From: Rotaria sordida
Lineage: Eukaryota > Rotifera > Eurotatoria > Philodinida > Philodinidae
Reading direction: 5' to 3'
DNA length: 64,000 nt
Assembly: GCA_905250125.1 (NCBI GenBank)
Contig: CAJNOL010000061.1
Location: 186,001-250,000 of the forward strand
The position numbers and the translations under genes are program-made. Shown one piece after another: positions 1 to 12,480 of this stretch; within the stretch, counting starts at the first letter, position 1, and every line of letters begins with the position of its first letter. A model generated the notes under the pieces. It made no database searches and had not been told where the DNA came from. It saw only the letters and a list, made by a program, of their open reading frames with translations.

Positions 1-686
1 ATTCTCTCGTCTATATTCATCGTGGGAATAAAATATGTTTGCATTTATTAAGTTAATTAATCATCCACCTACGATTCTTGTTTTTTCATTATTATTTTCA
101 GATTTACAATAGAAAAAAACTCATTGTTGTTTTGTTTTTTTTGTAGGTAAAACAATCACATATGTTAAACATAAGAAGAATATTTGTATAAAACAAAAAG
201 AATTAGTCGAAGGATAAGTATGCCATTAAATCAATAGAGAAGATTTATTAGTCAATTGAAAGGATAAACAACGAACTTATGTTAGAATAGAAATAGTTTA
301 TACATTGATCTATTTGTTTTTTAATTAAACTCTTTTGTTATTCCAAAGATAGAAATAAACTTTAGACTTTCTATTTTAAAACTAAGTCAATATAAATAAT
401 TAATCTGCGATGTTTTTCCTAGATAAATCTATTGACTATCGAATCTGCTGTAGTTTGTCTATCAGTAATAACATTCTTGTTTGTTTTGATAAATGTCCAT
501 TGGGTCTATATTAAAGCCTGTCTATCATTTTCTAGTAAGTTGTTTCTTCTATCGAATTCCATATTGAAATATTAGATTATATTTTTCTTCATACGTCAAA
601 GAATATGATCTAGAAAAGAAAAAGTACCCATGAAGTGTAATTACATCCTAAAGAAAATTTTTCCATCTATTTATTGATCTTAAGAT
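1..686. other. AT-rich sequence upstream of the GPCR gene
   Basis: I see no coding exon, RNA gene or clear repeat here. It probably holds the promoter and 5' untranslated region of the receptor gene that follows, but no promoter motif can be assigned with confidence. Confidence 0.4.
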
Positions 687-3600
687 TTGCTCTACAAATG
701 TTTATTCATATATAATCCGAAGAAAAATTCTATAATACTTTTAGATTTTGCTAACACAAAAAAAAAACAAATTTCGAGAAAAAGAATGTTATCAAAAGAT
801 GATATAAATAAATGTCCATCTATATTTCATAATGCATTTTCAAATCCAGTTTTTATCGAAAGAGTTTTACTCATTATTTATGCAATTATTTTTCTTATTG
901 GTCTTGTCGGAAATATCATGACAATCATTATCATCAAATGTAATACTCATTTACGTACACCTACAAATATATATCTTCTCAATTTGGCTGTTTCTGATCT
1001 TATGATGTTAATATGTAATTTACCTTTAGAAATGATTGAAATTCATTTTCGTGAATGGCCATTATCTATCATGTTTTGTACATTAAGAAATATATGTGTT
1101 GAATTTTTTACTTGTTCATCTATTTTAACAATATTAGCATTTTCATGTGAACGTTATTTTGCTATTGTTCATCCAATACATTTTCATCAATTAAATCATT
1201 TTCATCGTGCACAAAATGTCGTTATTATTATTTGGTTTTTATCACTTATAGTTAGTATACCAATTGGATTTTCATATGAAGTTGAAAAAAATTTAGTTGT
1301 TATATCACCATATTCAACAAGATTTATATTAAAATCAATAAATAATACAAATTTTCAACGATTAAATGAAACAATTTTATCAATAAATGTTTTTTGTAAA
1401 TCATGTGTACCAAAAAAAAATTTAATTAAATTATTATCAATTATTATGATAATAACATCAATATGTTGTTTTTATTTTCCAATGATTATTATTGGAATTA
1501 TTTATATATATATTATTAAAGCATTACATCATGTTAATAAATATGAAAAACATTCAAATCATATTGAATCAAATTTATCATCATTATCAAATTGTGATAT
1601 TAAAGGAAAAAAACAAACAATTTCTACATCTTTTTATTCAAATATAATCAATCAAGAAAAAGTCATTCAAATCAAACAAAAACATACTCATCTTGGTTCT
1701 CATTCATGGTTAAAAAGTCGTGCTCATTATCAAGCACGAAAAGTTGTTGTTAAAACATTGGGTAAGAAATTTTTTTTATAATTTCATAAGAGAATTAAAC
1801 TTTATTAATGTGTAAGCTTAACGCATGGCATGGATAGAGAATTTTGTACTTTTCGCTTCTACAATCTTTTCAATGTTTTTATGAGGAAACATGCCCAAGT
1901 GATCCACTCCGTTTTGATTCATTCATATCTCATTCGATAGAGTATATTGAGATGAGAAAAATCCTAAAAAGATTCGTACCCTTGGCCTATTGGTGAAGAG
2001 TTATGATCGTTTTACTAAAATTTTTACTGTGAGCTAGACATTTCAGAAAAACTCAAAATGAAGAGTTTTGAGTTGAAATTTTACCTATAGAGAGATTTTA
2101 AAGTCATTAGATAGTCCTGAAAGTTTCAACGAAAATGAACATGCCTTTTTCGAGTTATTCAATTTTCAAAAAATAAACAGTTGTTTACCGGAGGGGAGAG
2201 CTCAATAATCCGATTTAGTTTTGACATTGAATATCTTCGAGAAAGACATGTTAGTTTTCGTTGAAACTTTCAGGACTATCTAATGACTATAAAATCTATC
2301 TATAGGTAAAATTTCCGCTTGAAACTCTTCATTTTGAATTTTTCCGAAATGCCTGGCTCACAGTGAAAATTTCAGTAAAACGACCATAACTCTTCGCCAA
2401 TAGGCCAAGGGGACGAATCCTTTTAGGCTTTTTCTTATCTCAGTATATTCAATCGAATGAGGTATGAATGAATCAAAACGGAATGGATCATTTGGGAATG
2501 TTCTCTCGTTAGTGTTACCGCAAACGAAAAACAAGCTTAGAATTAAAGCCAACTGATATTTCGAAAAAGCATGTTTTTCAAAGAGAGGTTTAATTGATGA
2601 AACATTCATTCTCGTGCTGTTCGGATCTGAAATTTAATTCTAAGAAAAAAATGTTATGGTTGTTAAGTTGAAGAGTACAAGCGATTAGGTTGTAGCTTTA
2701 TCCTAAGTTTTACTTTATAGTTATTCTCGCAAATATTTCTTTTAATATATATATATATATATATAGGTCAAAAGATGTAGAATTTTGTGAAATGCTTATC
2801 ATTTCAGACAACTTTTGTTAAAGAAGATTTGCATCATTTGTTGCACGATTGAATATGTTGATATTTTAAATTTTGCTTCAACAGAAAAATCTTATATAAA
2901 AAAAACCTGTAAAAAATTCTCTATCCAATGGCTTTCTAAAATTGTATCTAATTACCCAATAAAACAAGAAAATGATATTGTCCCGTTTGGTCTGTGCTAG
3001 TTGGGGGGTTAAAACAACAAAAAAAATCATCATTTTGTGACCTTTAAATCATCAAGGTCTGGTGTTATAATTATTAATTTCGAAATGTCATAATAAACAG
3101 ATGTCTCTTCTGATGTAAACTTTCAATGATTATAAAATTTATTTTGTCATTAGTAGATTGATTTTACAAGGTTGATATATATATTTCATATTGAAATAAA
3201 TCTCTAGAAAAAAAAAACTTTCTGTTTTTTTTTTTTTTTTTCTTTTAGTAACTGTTGTCATTGCTTTTTTTATTTGTTATGCTCCACTTTATTTACAACG
3301 TGTATTATCAGCTATAATGAGTTTAAATTCAAATTTATATTCTGATTCTTATATATTTTCAAATATAATGGCATATTTATATGTTATATCAGGTATAACA
3401 TTTTATTTTGGTTCAATTATTAATCCAATACTTTATAATGTTGTTTCAAATAAATATCGACGAGCATTTCGAGATTTATTTTGTTGTCGTTTAACATATA
3501 AAACTACAACAAATATTAAAAATCAACAAAAATTATTTCAAACAAATCATCAACAAATACATTCATTTGTTAAAAAATTTCCATATGAACAATCAAATAA

Positions 3601-3889
3601 TATTAATAGAAAATTATGTTTTAATCTTCATGAAGAAAATTTTAAAAATAATAATCAAATAAGAATATTGCCTATAACTAAATGTCCAATGCAATCAGAT
3701 ATTCAATCAATTCGATCGAATTCATCATCAATTAGTTCTTATACAAAAAGAAAACTTTATCGAGCACATTTTCTTCGTTCTAATCCATCATTACCAAAAA
3801 AAATGTCAAGTACACAATCCTGCGAAATTTCTCTTGGAGAAAAAAATTATTTGGCCAAAAACAGTCAGCTGACGCCGTTCCATAGTTGA
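687..3889 (+). CDS. Rhodopsin-class neuropeptide receptor, neuromedin U / pyrokinin / CAPA type
   Basis: Two exons: 687 (or 786) to 1761 and 3249 to 3889, joined in phase 1 inside TM6. This is a seven-helix plasma-membrane receptor that should couple a peptide ligand to G proteins. TM1 has GN (LVGNIMT), TM2 has LNLAVSDLMML, and TM3 follows a conserved Cys (MFCTLRN) and ends in ERYFAIVHP. ECL2 has two N-x-T glycosylation sites and Cys residues for the TM3 bridge. TM7 ends NPILYN. The segment TVVIAFFICYAPLYLQRVL resembles TM6 of neuromedin U/PRXamide receptors, as does the ERY triad. TM6 reads CYAP where most relatives have CWAP. ICL3 is long and basic, and the Ser-rich tail is about 150 residues. 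Either the ATG at 687 or the one at 786 could be the start; the second gives a more usual N-terminus. The family is fairly sure; the ligand is not. Confidence 0.85.
1884..2504. repeat. Foldback (palindromic) element in the GPCR intron
   Basis: Two arms of about 260 bp are imperfect inverted copies of each other around a centre near 2190. For example, AGTGATCCACTCCGTTTTGA on the left returns as the complement of TCAAAACGGAATGGATCATT on the right, and GAAAGTTTCAACGAAAA returns as TTTTCGTTGAAACTTTC. There is no long ORF, so it looks like a non-autonomous DNA element. Parts (gttttactaaaatttt, gatgag/aaaaaga blocks) resemble the foldbacks near 31.3 and 41.1 kb. Confidence 0.75.
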
Positions 3890-4870
3890 TAACAAAAAAC
3901 AGAACATAATCGTGCTAATGATGATTGGCGTTTGAAGTAGGCGTACTTTAGTACGACCTGAAGACTATATGTCAACAAAAAAAAAAGTGGTGTATTGCAG
4001 CAACAGAGACATGCCTATTTTCTTAATCTATTTGTTGTGAGATAGATAGAATCAGTTTTATCCATTCCTATATCTTAATATTCTTTGTTACATATGATAA
4101 ATGTGATTATCACAAAAATATATATCTCTTCTGGAACTGTCGCTTGAGGAATATGTTTCAGTTATTGATGTAGAAACTCTCTGACGTAAGATATGAATAA
4201 ATTGATTTTATTACATTTGATGAAATAAATCAACAATAACTGACAAATATGTGTATATATATATCATCGAAGCATTTCTATGCATATCAACAAACTAACG
4301 ACAATTAATCATTTGAATTCTGACAAAAGTATAGAAAAAAAAAAAAAAAAATGACGAAGTATTAATAGACGTGAAAAATACTTTAGACGATACTATATTT
4401 GTTATCAACGACCGTTGCTAGGTTTTTTTTTTCTCTCTTCATTGGTTTCCTCTTGGCACTCTTTTGTTTTCCGCACTTGGTTTTTCATCATTTCTTTCTT
4501 GTAAAATAATAACACGTCTAAAATGAGTAAAAACCGAGGGAATAAGAAAAGAACCATTATATTACTACTAGTACTCGGCATTGGACGAACGAAGAAACGA
4601 GTGCAGTCATTGGAAATGATATAATGAATGAATATAAAATAGCTAATGTGGAGAAAAAAAGAAGAGTGTATCTACAAGAAACGAGAAAATAGATATATAT
4701 ATATATATATATAATATATATAAACGGATAAAAAAAAAAAAAAAAAAAAAAAAAAACGACAACAGTATGTAGAAATATGACAAGATTCGAGTAACATGTG
4801 TGCATTTTGTTTTATGTTATGCGTTTTAGAAGAAAATTGATTCTTTTAGATTTGATGATAAAATAAAAAT
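3890..4870. other. Intergenic: GPCR 3' end and KChIP-like promoter A region
   Basis: No gene is visible. It contains an (AT)n run near 4692-4715 and an A24 tract near 4732-4755, shortly before the ATG at 4871, so part is probably 5' untranslated or promoter sequence of first exon A. Confidence 0.4.
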
Positions 4871-7800
4871 ATGTCTTGGTATCATTCAACATTACTTAAT
4901 GCTGATCGACGACCATCTCGTATAATTGCAAGTTGTAAACGATTTTCTCGACGTTTAAGTACGGGAATATTTCGAGCTGTTCGTCGTATTCAAGTATCTG
5001 GTAAATAAAATAAAATTTATTTTAATCAAATTTTCTCTAAGAATAATTATTGAAATATGTTAAAAAATATTTTCTATTCTACACATCATTTATTATGTAT
5101 GAATATTTCTTAGTTAATTGATTTATAACAAGGAAAATAAAAGTATTTGATATTATTTTTTTTTTAATTTCTTTATTTATTAGAAAAAAATTTTAATGAA
5201 TAAAAACATGAAATATGTTCTTCTTTATAATAAGAAACTTTATTGATTATGATAATAATTCTATGATATGAATGTGTAGTGTAAAGAATATATTAGTTTC
5301 TCAAATAATCGTTTCGATCTCAATAGGTAAATATTATTTGTTGTTAGTAGATTTATTTTTGTATTTCATATAAATTTGGGAAATAAAAAAATAATACCTG
5401 TGAGCTGAATTATTGTGTATCCTTTAAAAAAATCATTAGTAGATACGTATTAAGTATTTCTTGGCTTTTTCTTTCTTGAGGATATTGTCATTATACATAA
5501 TATAATACAATTTTATTCAACATACATATTTGTCTACAAAAATGAGATATTAATGAGATTTGTATTTTCTCTACATTTATTATAGTTTTTACGAAGAGCA
5601 AGAATCTCGATTTTAGGATTTTTTTATGAAACTATAATAAATTCTAAAAATCTTACAGCGTACAAATCTAGTCGAAATTTAATTTTATAGAAAATGTTAT
5701 ACTTAATTTTTTTTATAATTAACTAATTATATTACAAAAAAAATTTAATTTTACCTCTCGACATATACTTAATCATCATCATCTTGTAAAAGAAACAGAT
5801 ATTCTATGTTGAATTTCGCAAGATATTTTTTATCCAATCAAAAGAAACAATTCCTCAGGGTATTTAGATTTGATTAAATATTTTCTGCCTTTGATTCAAC
5901 TAATTATCATCGTAATAGTCTCCATATATAGCCATAAGCAGAATATTCTTGTATTTGATTCATTTCAGTTTCAAATTAGATCTATAATAGAAATCATTAT
6001 TAGCTTGTAGAAAACAAAAAGAACTATTTTGTCTTCGATAAATTTGATGTAATAAGATATATCTCATTCTTATGATAATTGACTTCTCGGAAATATTTTT
6101 TCTATACTAATAAATTAAATCTATTTTATTATAAAAACAATATATTATTAAATAATAGTTCATTTTATATGAACTTTTAGATTGAAAAAACAAATATCTT
6201 TTTTTTTTATTCAATTAAATTATATTAAATATGAAATACTCTTTGACAACTTAGTAATATTAATGCTTTTATTATGTATATCTAATTCATAGAATTTTAT
6301 TCTTCTTTGTATTTATTTATTAAGTATTTTTGTTTACAATATGAGAACAATTAAAAGAATGACTATATCTTGTTCTTTGATGAACAACATGTTTTTTCCA
6401 TAAGGGAAAATTGCTACGAGTAAAATAGTTCCTTTTTCAAATGCAAAATCCATATTATCATTATGAATATTGATAGTCTATTGTATTGACGATGATTATT
6501 CGTTCATCCGATAGATTGTATATATAAATGGTACAAGTGATTCAATCTCATAGATCTGTATCATATTGAGATTATAGTTTCATCCGATTGGAAACAGACT
6601 TTGAGGTTAGTTCTCATTTCCTGTCGTTTTTTGTCATATTCTATTTTTTGCAATTATATTTATTTGGACAATCCATATGTGTTTGCTATGCTTATGTAGG
6701 GCTACTAACAATCATAATTGAAAAGAGTATCGGGTAAAATGTCATCGGCTCATTCTCAATGCCATCTTTCGTTCTCATCTTATCGCACAATGCAGTAGTT
6801 AAAAAAAAGCGAGAGAGAGAGAGAGAGAGATAAAACGAGCGGGAGAGAGAAAGAGTGATAGATAGATTGTGAATAAATGTGCATACTGAGTTAATCATAA
6901 TTGTTTGGTATGTAATACCCATGGTGCTTGATAACAACGATGGGTGCTAATATAGCTGCTTTGTCACAAGGAGCAACTAGCCTTAATTTTAACAAACGTA
7001 TACGACAGAGTAGAGCAGGTATGTATGATACTTTTTAGAATAAGATAATTCTTTGATTTTATTTTACATAAAAAATAAAATTTTGTTTTCCAATTCAATT
7101 ATACAAATATTTGATATTTATAGTAATAATAATAAAACAAATAAAATTTTATATATTATTCTAATATAATATCATATAGTTTAGAATCAAAAAAATTAAT
7201 TCTACTAATTAATCTTACATGTAAACATAGTGTGTGTGTTTTTTTTTAATTTGATTAGGTTCTTGTCTGTTAAAGTGACAAACATCTACTTAATTCTATC
7301 GATTGACATTGACAAATATTATATTTGAGATATTTGATTAAGAACTGATATATGAATACAGTGATGAGTTAGAAGGATCTACATTCAGTCACGATTGTGA
7401 CACTTCCTTCCCCCAGAATAGAAGCCCATGGGGGTGTCTTTGTTCCACAAGCTATAAGTTTGTAACGAAGCTTGTGTTGAGACCCATTTTATCGTTAATT
7501 AATAGAAAACTGCATATTCTTTTACTTTTCATTGACTTATCTTCATTTTATACAAAGTGAACTTCTATTTTCTCCGAAAAACTCTAACCTGTGGAATGAA
7601 CTTCTCTTCTGGAGGGGTTAAGTAAAATATTAAGTATTCCTGTTAAAATTTTTATTAAAAAGTTAGAAAATGAAAATTTAATTTCGATAATTTATTGAAC
7701 AATCGATCTTCTTTAAAATAGTTTATAATAATTAAGAAAATATTTCCCCTTGAACAAAAAAAATATCATACTTCCGTTATAACTAACATTGATTACGATG

Positions 7801-10800
7801 AATGTTTCATATTCTTTACAATTAAGAAGTATTTTCTGCATTGTCATACATTATTTTAAAGAAAATTAACCTTTTGAGTACCGGATTATTTTTATATAAT
7901 AAAAAATTTTATAATTTCAAACTAATGTTTATTTCGCAAAAAGTATCACAAAGTACATGAATTAAAATGCTTGTAGAGTGTGATAATCTTTAAAACAATC
8001 CATAAGACATAATCCTACATCACATTCAATGCATTCCTACGAAGTATCTCTTCTTGATCTGGCTCTTCTCACAATATTGGCACAAACGTAACATATTCTT
8101 CTTGGATTTAGTTGAGTCTCTGTTGATTCAATGCGCGAAGGAAAATGTTATCAATTGATCAGAACCTTTACTATAGATAACACTCTTGAATGACTGTGTT
8201 AATATGAAAAATCCTGTTGATAACGATTATTCTTTCTTGGGAAATATTGTCCAATGATTTATGTTCTAATTCATTGAATCACATAATGGTCGATAGAAAT
8301 ATTAGGAAACAACCAATATTCATCACTAGGTACAGATAGTCTTAACCGTATAAATATCTTAAACGCAAATATTCATATAATTCATATCATAAAATAATCA
8401 AACGATCATGTTTTCTAAAATTATTCAGACTCTAAACTATCAGGACGCGAATTCGCGTTGTCGGTACTCAAAGGGTTAATTTTCTATTTCTAACTATATT
8501 TTAAAATAAAAATTCTTGTTCGTAAATGAAATATTTTACTAATCATGATTAAGTGCAAATTTCGAATTCGTTTTGGTTTTTTTTTGTTAAATTTAGAAGC
8601 TCGTTTGGATGCTATTCTTGCAAAAAATGTTCCACATCCACGTTCATTAGATGAAATTATGAAATGTACACGTTTTTCAAAATCGGAAATTCGTCTTTTA
8701 TATCGAAGTTTTAAAGAAGTATAAATCGATTTATTTTTGTTCGAATTTTATATTGTTATGATTGTTCATTTTTTTTTTCTTTGTTGTTTTGAAAAAAGGA
8801 ATGTCCAGGTGGAAATGTCAGTGAAGAACGATTACGTGAAATTTATTTACAATTTTTTCCTCAAGGAAGTAAGAAAGAACAAAATTAAATATTATATTTA
8901 TTTTATGTTTTTATATTTTAATCATTAGATCCTATTAAATATTCACATTTTCTCTTTACAATTATGGATCGAAATCATAAAGGAACATTTACGTTTGATG
9001 TAAATCCACTTTTTGTTTTTTTTTTTTTTGGTTATTTATTTATCTTAATTAAATAATATTTAATTTTTTTTTATTTTAGGATTATATTATAACATTATCT
9101 GTTCTATGTCGTGGAACAATCGATGAAAAATTACGATGGATATTTCGTTTATATGATATTAATGGTGAAGGACAATTAACACGAGAAGTATTCTTTTTTT
9201 TTTTTTTTGTTAAAGAATTTCGAATGAATATTATTATATTTATTCTTTTTTGTTAGAATATTACTGAAATTATTAGTTCATTTTATGATCTTCTTGGTTC
9301 AGCAGTTTATCCTCGTGTTGATGAACATGAAATTCATGAACATGTTAATGAAATATTTGAAGTATGTATTAATAATTAAATTTCGATTTAAAATATTCAA
9401 CATGAAACAAAATTTTTTTTTGTTCTGTTAATCTTTACAAAGATTTTCTATGAATGATATGTTAATAGAAGATTGAATTTTGTATTATATTAATTTCTTT
9501 CTCTTTATTTGTTTTTCTTTTATAGCGTATTGATCCAATGCAAACTGAACAAATAACATTAGAAGATTTTATTGATTATTGTAAACGGGTTAGTTTAATG
9601 AAATATAAATAGAATTGATTAATTTGTTAGAATATCTTTTTTATTCGATTGTATATCAATCATATTAATTTATCTTTAATAATAATAATTTGTTTTTATT
9701 TAAGTTTTATAAAGAATTTATAAGATCTTTCTTAAATCTATTCAATGAAAATTTATTATTCTTATGTATCATTTCTTTATCATGACTAATCTAATTTTGA
9801 TATGTATAAAAGATAAGCCTTTAATTTAATTTAGAATTAATATTAAAATTCAAGAGAAAGAAACATTTAAAAAAATGATATATATAGATACTATTGAAAA
9901 CTCAAAATTTTTCGTCCGTTGTACAGGATGATCCAAAAGTCACTTTACCAAGAAACAATTGCGTATCTCTGTTACAACTCCAAACAAACGAACTGATTCT
10001 TTTACTAATAATAAAGACAAGACTAGAGAGAATCTTTTCCTAAGCATGACTATTAGCTTCAACAAAAAAAAAAAAAATTTACTTTTTCATAGTTAAGAAA
10101 AAAAACCAATGTACGATGAAGAAGAGTCGGTTTATTAAGATAACATGTAAAAATAATCAAATGAACTTATGACTGTCATACTTCGTTCATTTCACATATC
10201 TTTTCTCATATTATTTTTTTCCTTTCACTCTACCATAGTCTAAATTGATAGTTTGCATCAAAGAAATCTTTTTTTGCATCGTATACTGTAGGCCTATTCA
10301 TCTATCATCTCAGTCTACATTTATTTTGTGCTTTTTATCGATCAGACTTTCTTCTCGTTCGTTCTTCTTTTTCTATCTTATCTCTGCATTTGCAAATACA
10401 TGAGCTCCCTCAAATAGAATTACACACTGGAAAACATGATAGAAAATAAAGAACGAGATTTGGCAAGAAAATACAAAACAAATGTAGACTGAGATGATCG
10501 ATAAATATAATTAAAAGTATATGAGGAAAAAAGATTTTCTATGATATGAACTATCAATTTGAACTGTGGTAGAACGAAAGGAGAAAAATAATATAAGAAA
10601 AGATATGTGAAATGAACGATGGATGACAGTCATAAGTTCATTTGATTATTTTTACATGTTATCTTGATAAACCGACTCTTCTACATCGTACATTGTTTTT
10701 TCCTATCTGTGAAAACGTAAAAGTTTTTTATTGAAGCCAATAGTGATACTTAGAAAAGACCTTATCTGTATTATTGATAAAAAAAAAAACATCAGTCCAT

Positions 10801-11861
10801 TGGCTTGAGTTGTAACAGATATATTCAATTGTTTCTCGGTACAATGACTTTTGGATCATCCTGTAGAATTCAAGATGTTTTATAACAAATAAAAATGTTT
10901 TGTTGATTTGTGTATATTTTCTAAAGAAATTTGATAATTTTGTTGTAATAACAAAAAAGAACTTTAATTGAATTAATATCGAAAATAATTCTAAACTTAA
11001 AAGTTAACTTGATCAGAGCTCGATATAATAAAATTAATTATATCAAGTTACATTGTATAAAATGCTCAAGTTGAGACATGTACTAGTGTTAATGTTNNNN
11101 NNNNNNTTTTTGAATGTTTTCCGGAGGTAATGGATTGTAAAATAATTTTGTCTGATATAGTATTAGATAAAAAGACGTTCGGTGTTCGCCTCTTTTGATT
11201 GCTGACAAACACAGATCATTAACTGTGGCTGTTATCGCATCATTGAGTTAACACCTACCCCTCTTTAATTCTAGCACGAACATTAGTGTCAATACCAGTG
11301 AATCAGTATAGTACGGATACTGATACATATATATTCAAGAGACTAATGTACTGATAATCTCAATTTTGATCGAAAGTAAAATATTGAATATTAGAAATCT
11401 TTATAAATCCTAGGTGAAAGACATTTTCAAAAATTTGAGGAATACAATATAATACAATATACATGTGGATATCACAGCAGTGAGGATGCGGACAAGGTCT
11501 GTAGGTAAAAAAAGAATTGAATTTTCAACATGATGATTTTCGATCAATGATGAGAGAATCAATATATTACTCTATGTGACACTTTGTGCTTATCGCTTTG
11601 AATTCAATAAATTTTTGTGTTACAATACGATTTTTAGAATATTAATGTTGTACTTACTCTCTATGAAATATTGAAAAAAAATTATGTATTTATTTAGTTG
11701 AAAGAAAACGGAATCAACAAAATGATACTTTTGTTTTTTGAACTTTCTAACAAATTAGTCATTCCTCTATAAAAACTAAATAAAGATTACTAATTTTCTC
11801 CTTTTTTTTTTAGCGACCTCATTTGATTGAATCAATCCAAGCATTATCATCTTGTTTATAA
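4871..11861 (+). CDS. KChIP-like (neuronal calcium sensor family) EF-hand protein, isoform A
   Basis: Exons: 4871-5000, 8597-8718, 8799-8868, 8929-8999, 9080-9187, 9257-9361, 9526-9588, 11814-11861; all phases match, giving 238 residues. KChIPs bind the N-terminus of Kv4 potassium channels; relatives act as calcium sensors or repressors. Landmarks are [57 protein letters not shown] and the C-terminal DFIDYCK. The EF loops look weakened. EF2 [12 protein letters not shown] has Lys at position 5 and Asp at 12. EF3 [12 protein letters not shown] has Asn at 12. EF4 [12 protein letters not shown] lacks the central Gly. Calcium binding may therefore be poor or lost. The N-terminus encoded by exon A is basic and has no myristoylation signal. 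A different neuronal calcium sensor subfamily is the main alternative. Confidence 0.85.
6809..6856. promoter_or_regulatory. GA-rich tract before alternative exon B
   Basis: A run of GA dinucleotides (gagagagagagagagaga, then gggagagagaaagag) lies about 85-130 bp before the exon B start codon. GAGA tracts are common in animal promoters, so this may mark the second promoter. It could equally be a plain microsatellite. Confidence 0.35.
6940..7018 (+). CDS. Alternative first exon B of the KChIP-like gene
   Basis: ATG at 6940 opens a 26-codon exon starting MGANIAALS and ending at a GTATGT donor at 7019. It ends in phase 1, exactly like exon A, and both splice to 8597 to give Glu-Ala-Arg. Isoform B would be 221 residues. 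MGxxxxxLS-type starts can be N-myristoylated, which would direct this isoform to membranes. Vertebrate KChIP genes use alternative first exons in the same way. A ten-codon upstream ORF (6921-6950, MVLDNNDGC) overlaps this ATG in another frame and could lower translation. RNA evidence is needed for use of the exon. Confidence 0.65.
9924..10863. mobile_element. Foldback MITE with TA flanks in the last KChIP-like intron
   Basis: Begins CAGGATGATCCAAAAGTCA and ends with its complement TGACTTTTGGATCATCCTG. TA lies at each edge (9922-9923 and 10864-10865), as expected for Tc1/mariner-type insertion. The arms are about 450 bp and pair along nearly their whole length, with the centre near 10394. There is no transposase ORF. 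Confidence 0.85.
11097..11106. other. Assembly gap (10 N)
   Basis: Ten ambiguous bases inside the last intron of the KChIP-like gene. The real gap length is unknown. Confidence 0.99.
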
Positions 11862-11930
11862 AAACTCTTCATTATTATTACTATTATTATTATTATTATA
11901 TTTTGCTTTATTAATTCGTCTTAATAGTGA

Positions 11931-12479
11931 TTGACTATTGGAAATCGAGTATTATTCATTAATTTGTTACGAACAAGAATGTCGCGTGGATATGGTGCAG
12001 ATCGATGTGCAACTGTAACATTAGTTATTGGTTCAATTGGTTGATATGATCGTTTTTTTTTGATTATATGTTCGATATTCAGTCATTGTTGTTGTCTTGT
12101 CACTTTTTGTCATGCGTATATATTTTTTGTTGACTTTTTTTTTAATTATTACTATAAGAAGAATTAGCATGTTCGTTCTCAATACTGATTGCTTCATGAA
12201 CACGTTGATGTTGTCGTGATTTTTTAATGTTGATCAATACTATTTATCAAGATCTTTTGTTAGTGAAAGTGTTATTATTCGAGAATTAATATTACTCGAA
12301 GTAGATATTATTAATGAATGTGTTTATATTGGATTAATAGATTTAAGTCGACAATGTTTTGAACATGATTTGTAAATAAGAACAATTAAAAGAATTAGTA
12401 CGACAATAAATGTTGCACCTGTCGATGATATATAAATAAGTACCAAAATAGTTAATAGGCTTGTTGAAAATGGTTCCAT
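11931..12479 (-). pseudogene. Degraded gene for a small single-pass membrane protein
   Basis: Reading leftwards from ATG at 12479 gives 51 codons: MEPFSTSLL, then a strongly hydrophobic helix (ISSTGATFIVVLILLIVLIY) followed by basic and Cys residues (KSCSKHCRLK). A TAA stop follows at 12326-12324. Coding-like, Ser/Thr-rich sequence continues beyond it in the same frame, interrupted by a TAG and a TGA. Further on, a different frame encodes RSYQPIEPITNVTVAHRSAP and ends with ...VNHY and a stop at 11931. An A9 tract near 12052-12060 lies where the frame changes. This looks like one gene broken by nonsense and frameshift changes, or one with an intron I could not define. I do not recognise the family. 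The stop lies 69 bp from the KChIP-like stop, tail to tail. Confidence 0.4.
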
Positions 12480-12480
12480 G

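Noticed and set aside
2815-3000. 61-codon ORF in the GPCR intron
   Set aside because: Lies between exons of a coherent gene, with no family signal; likely chance.
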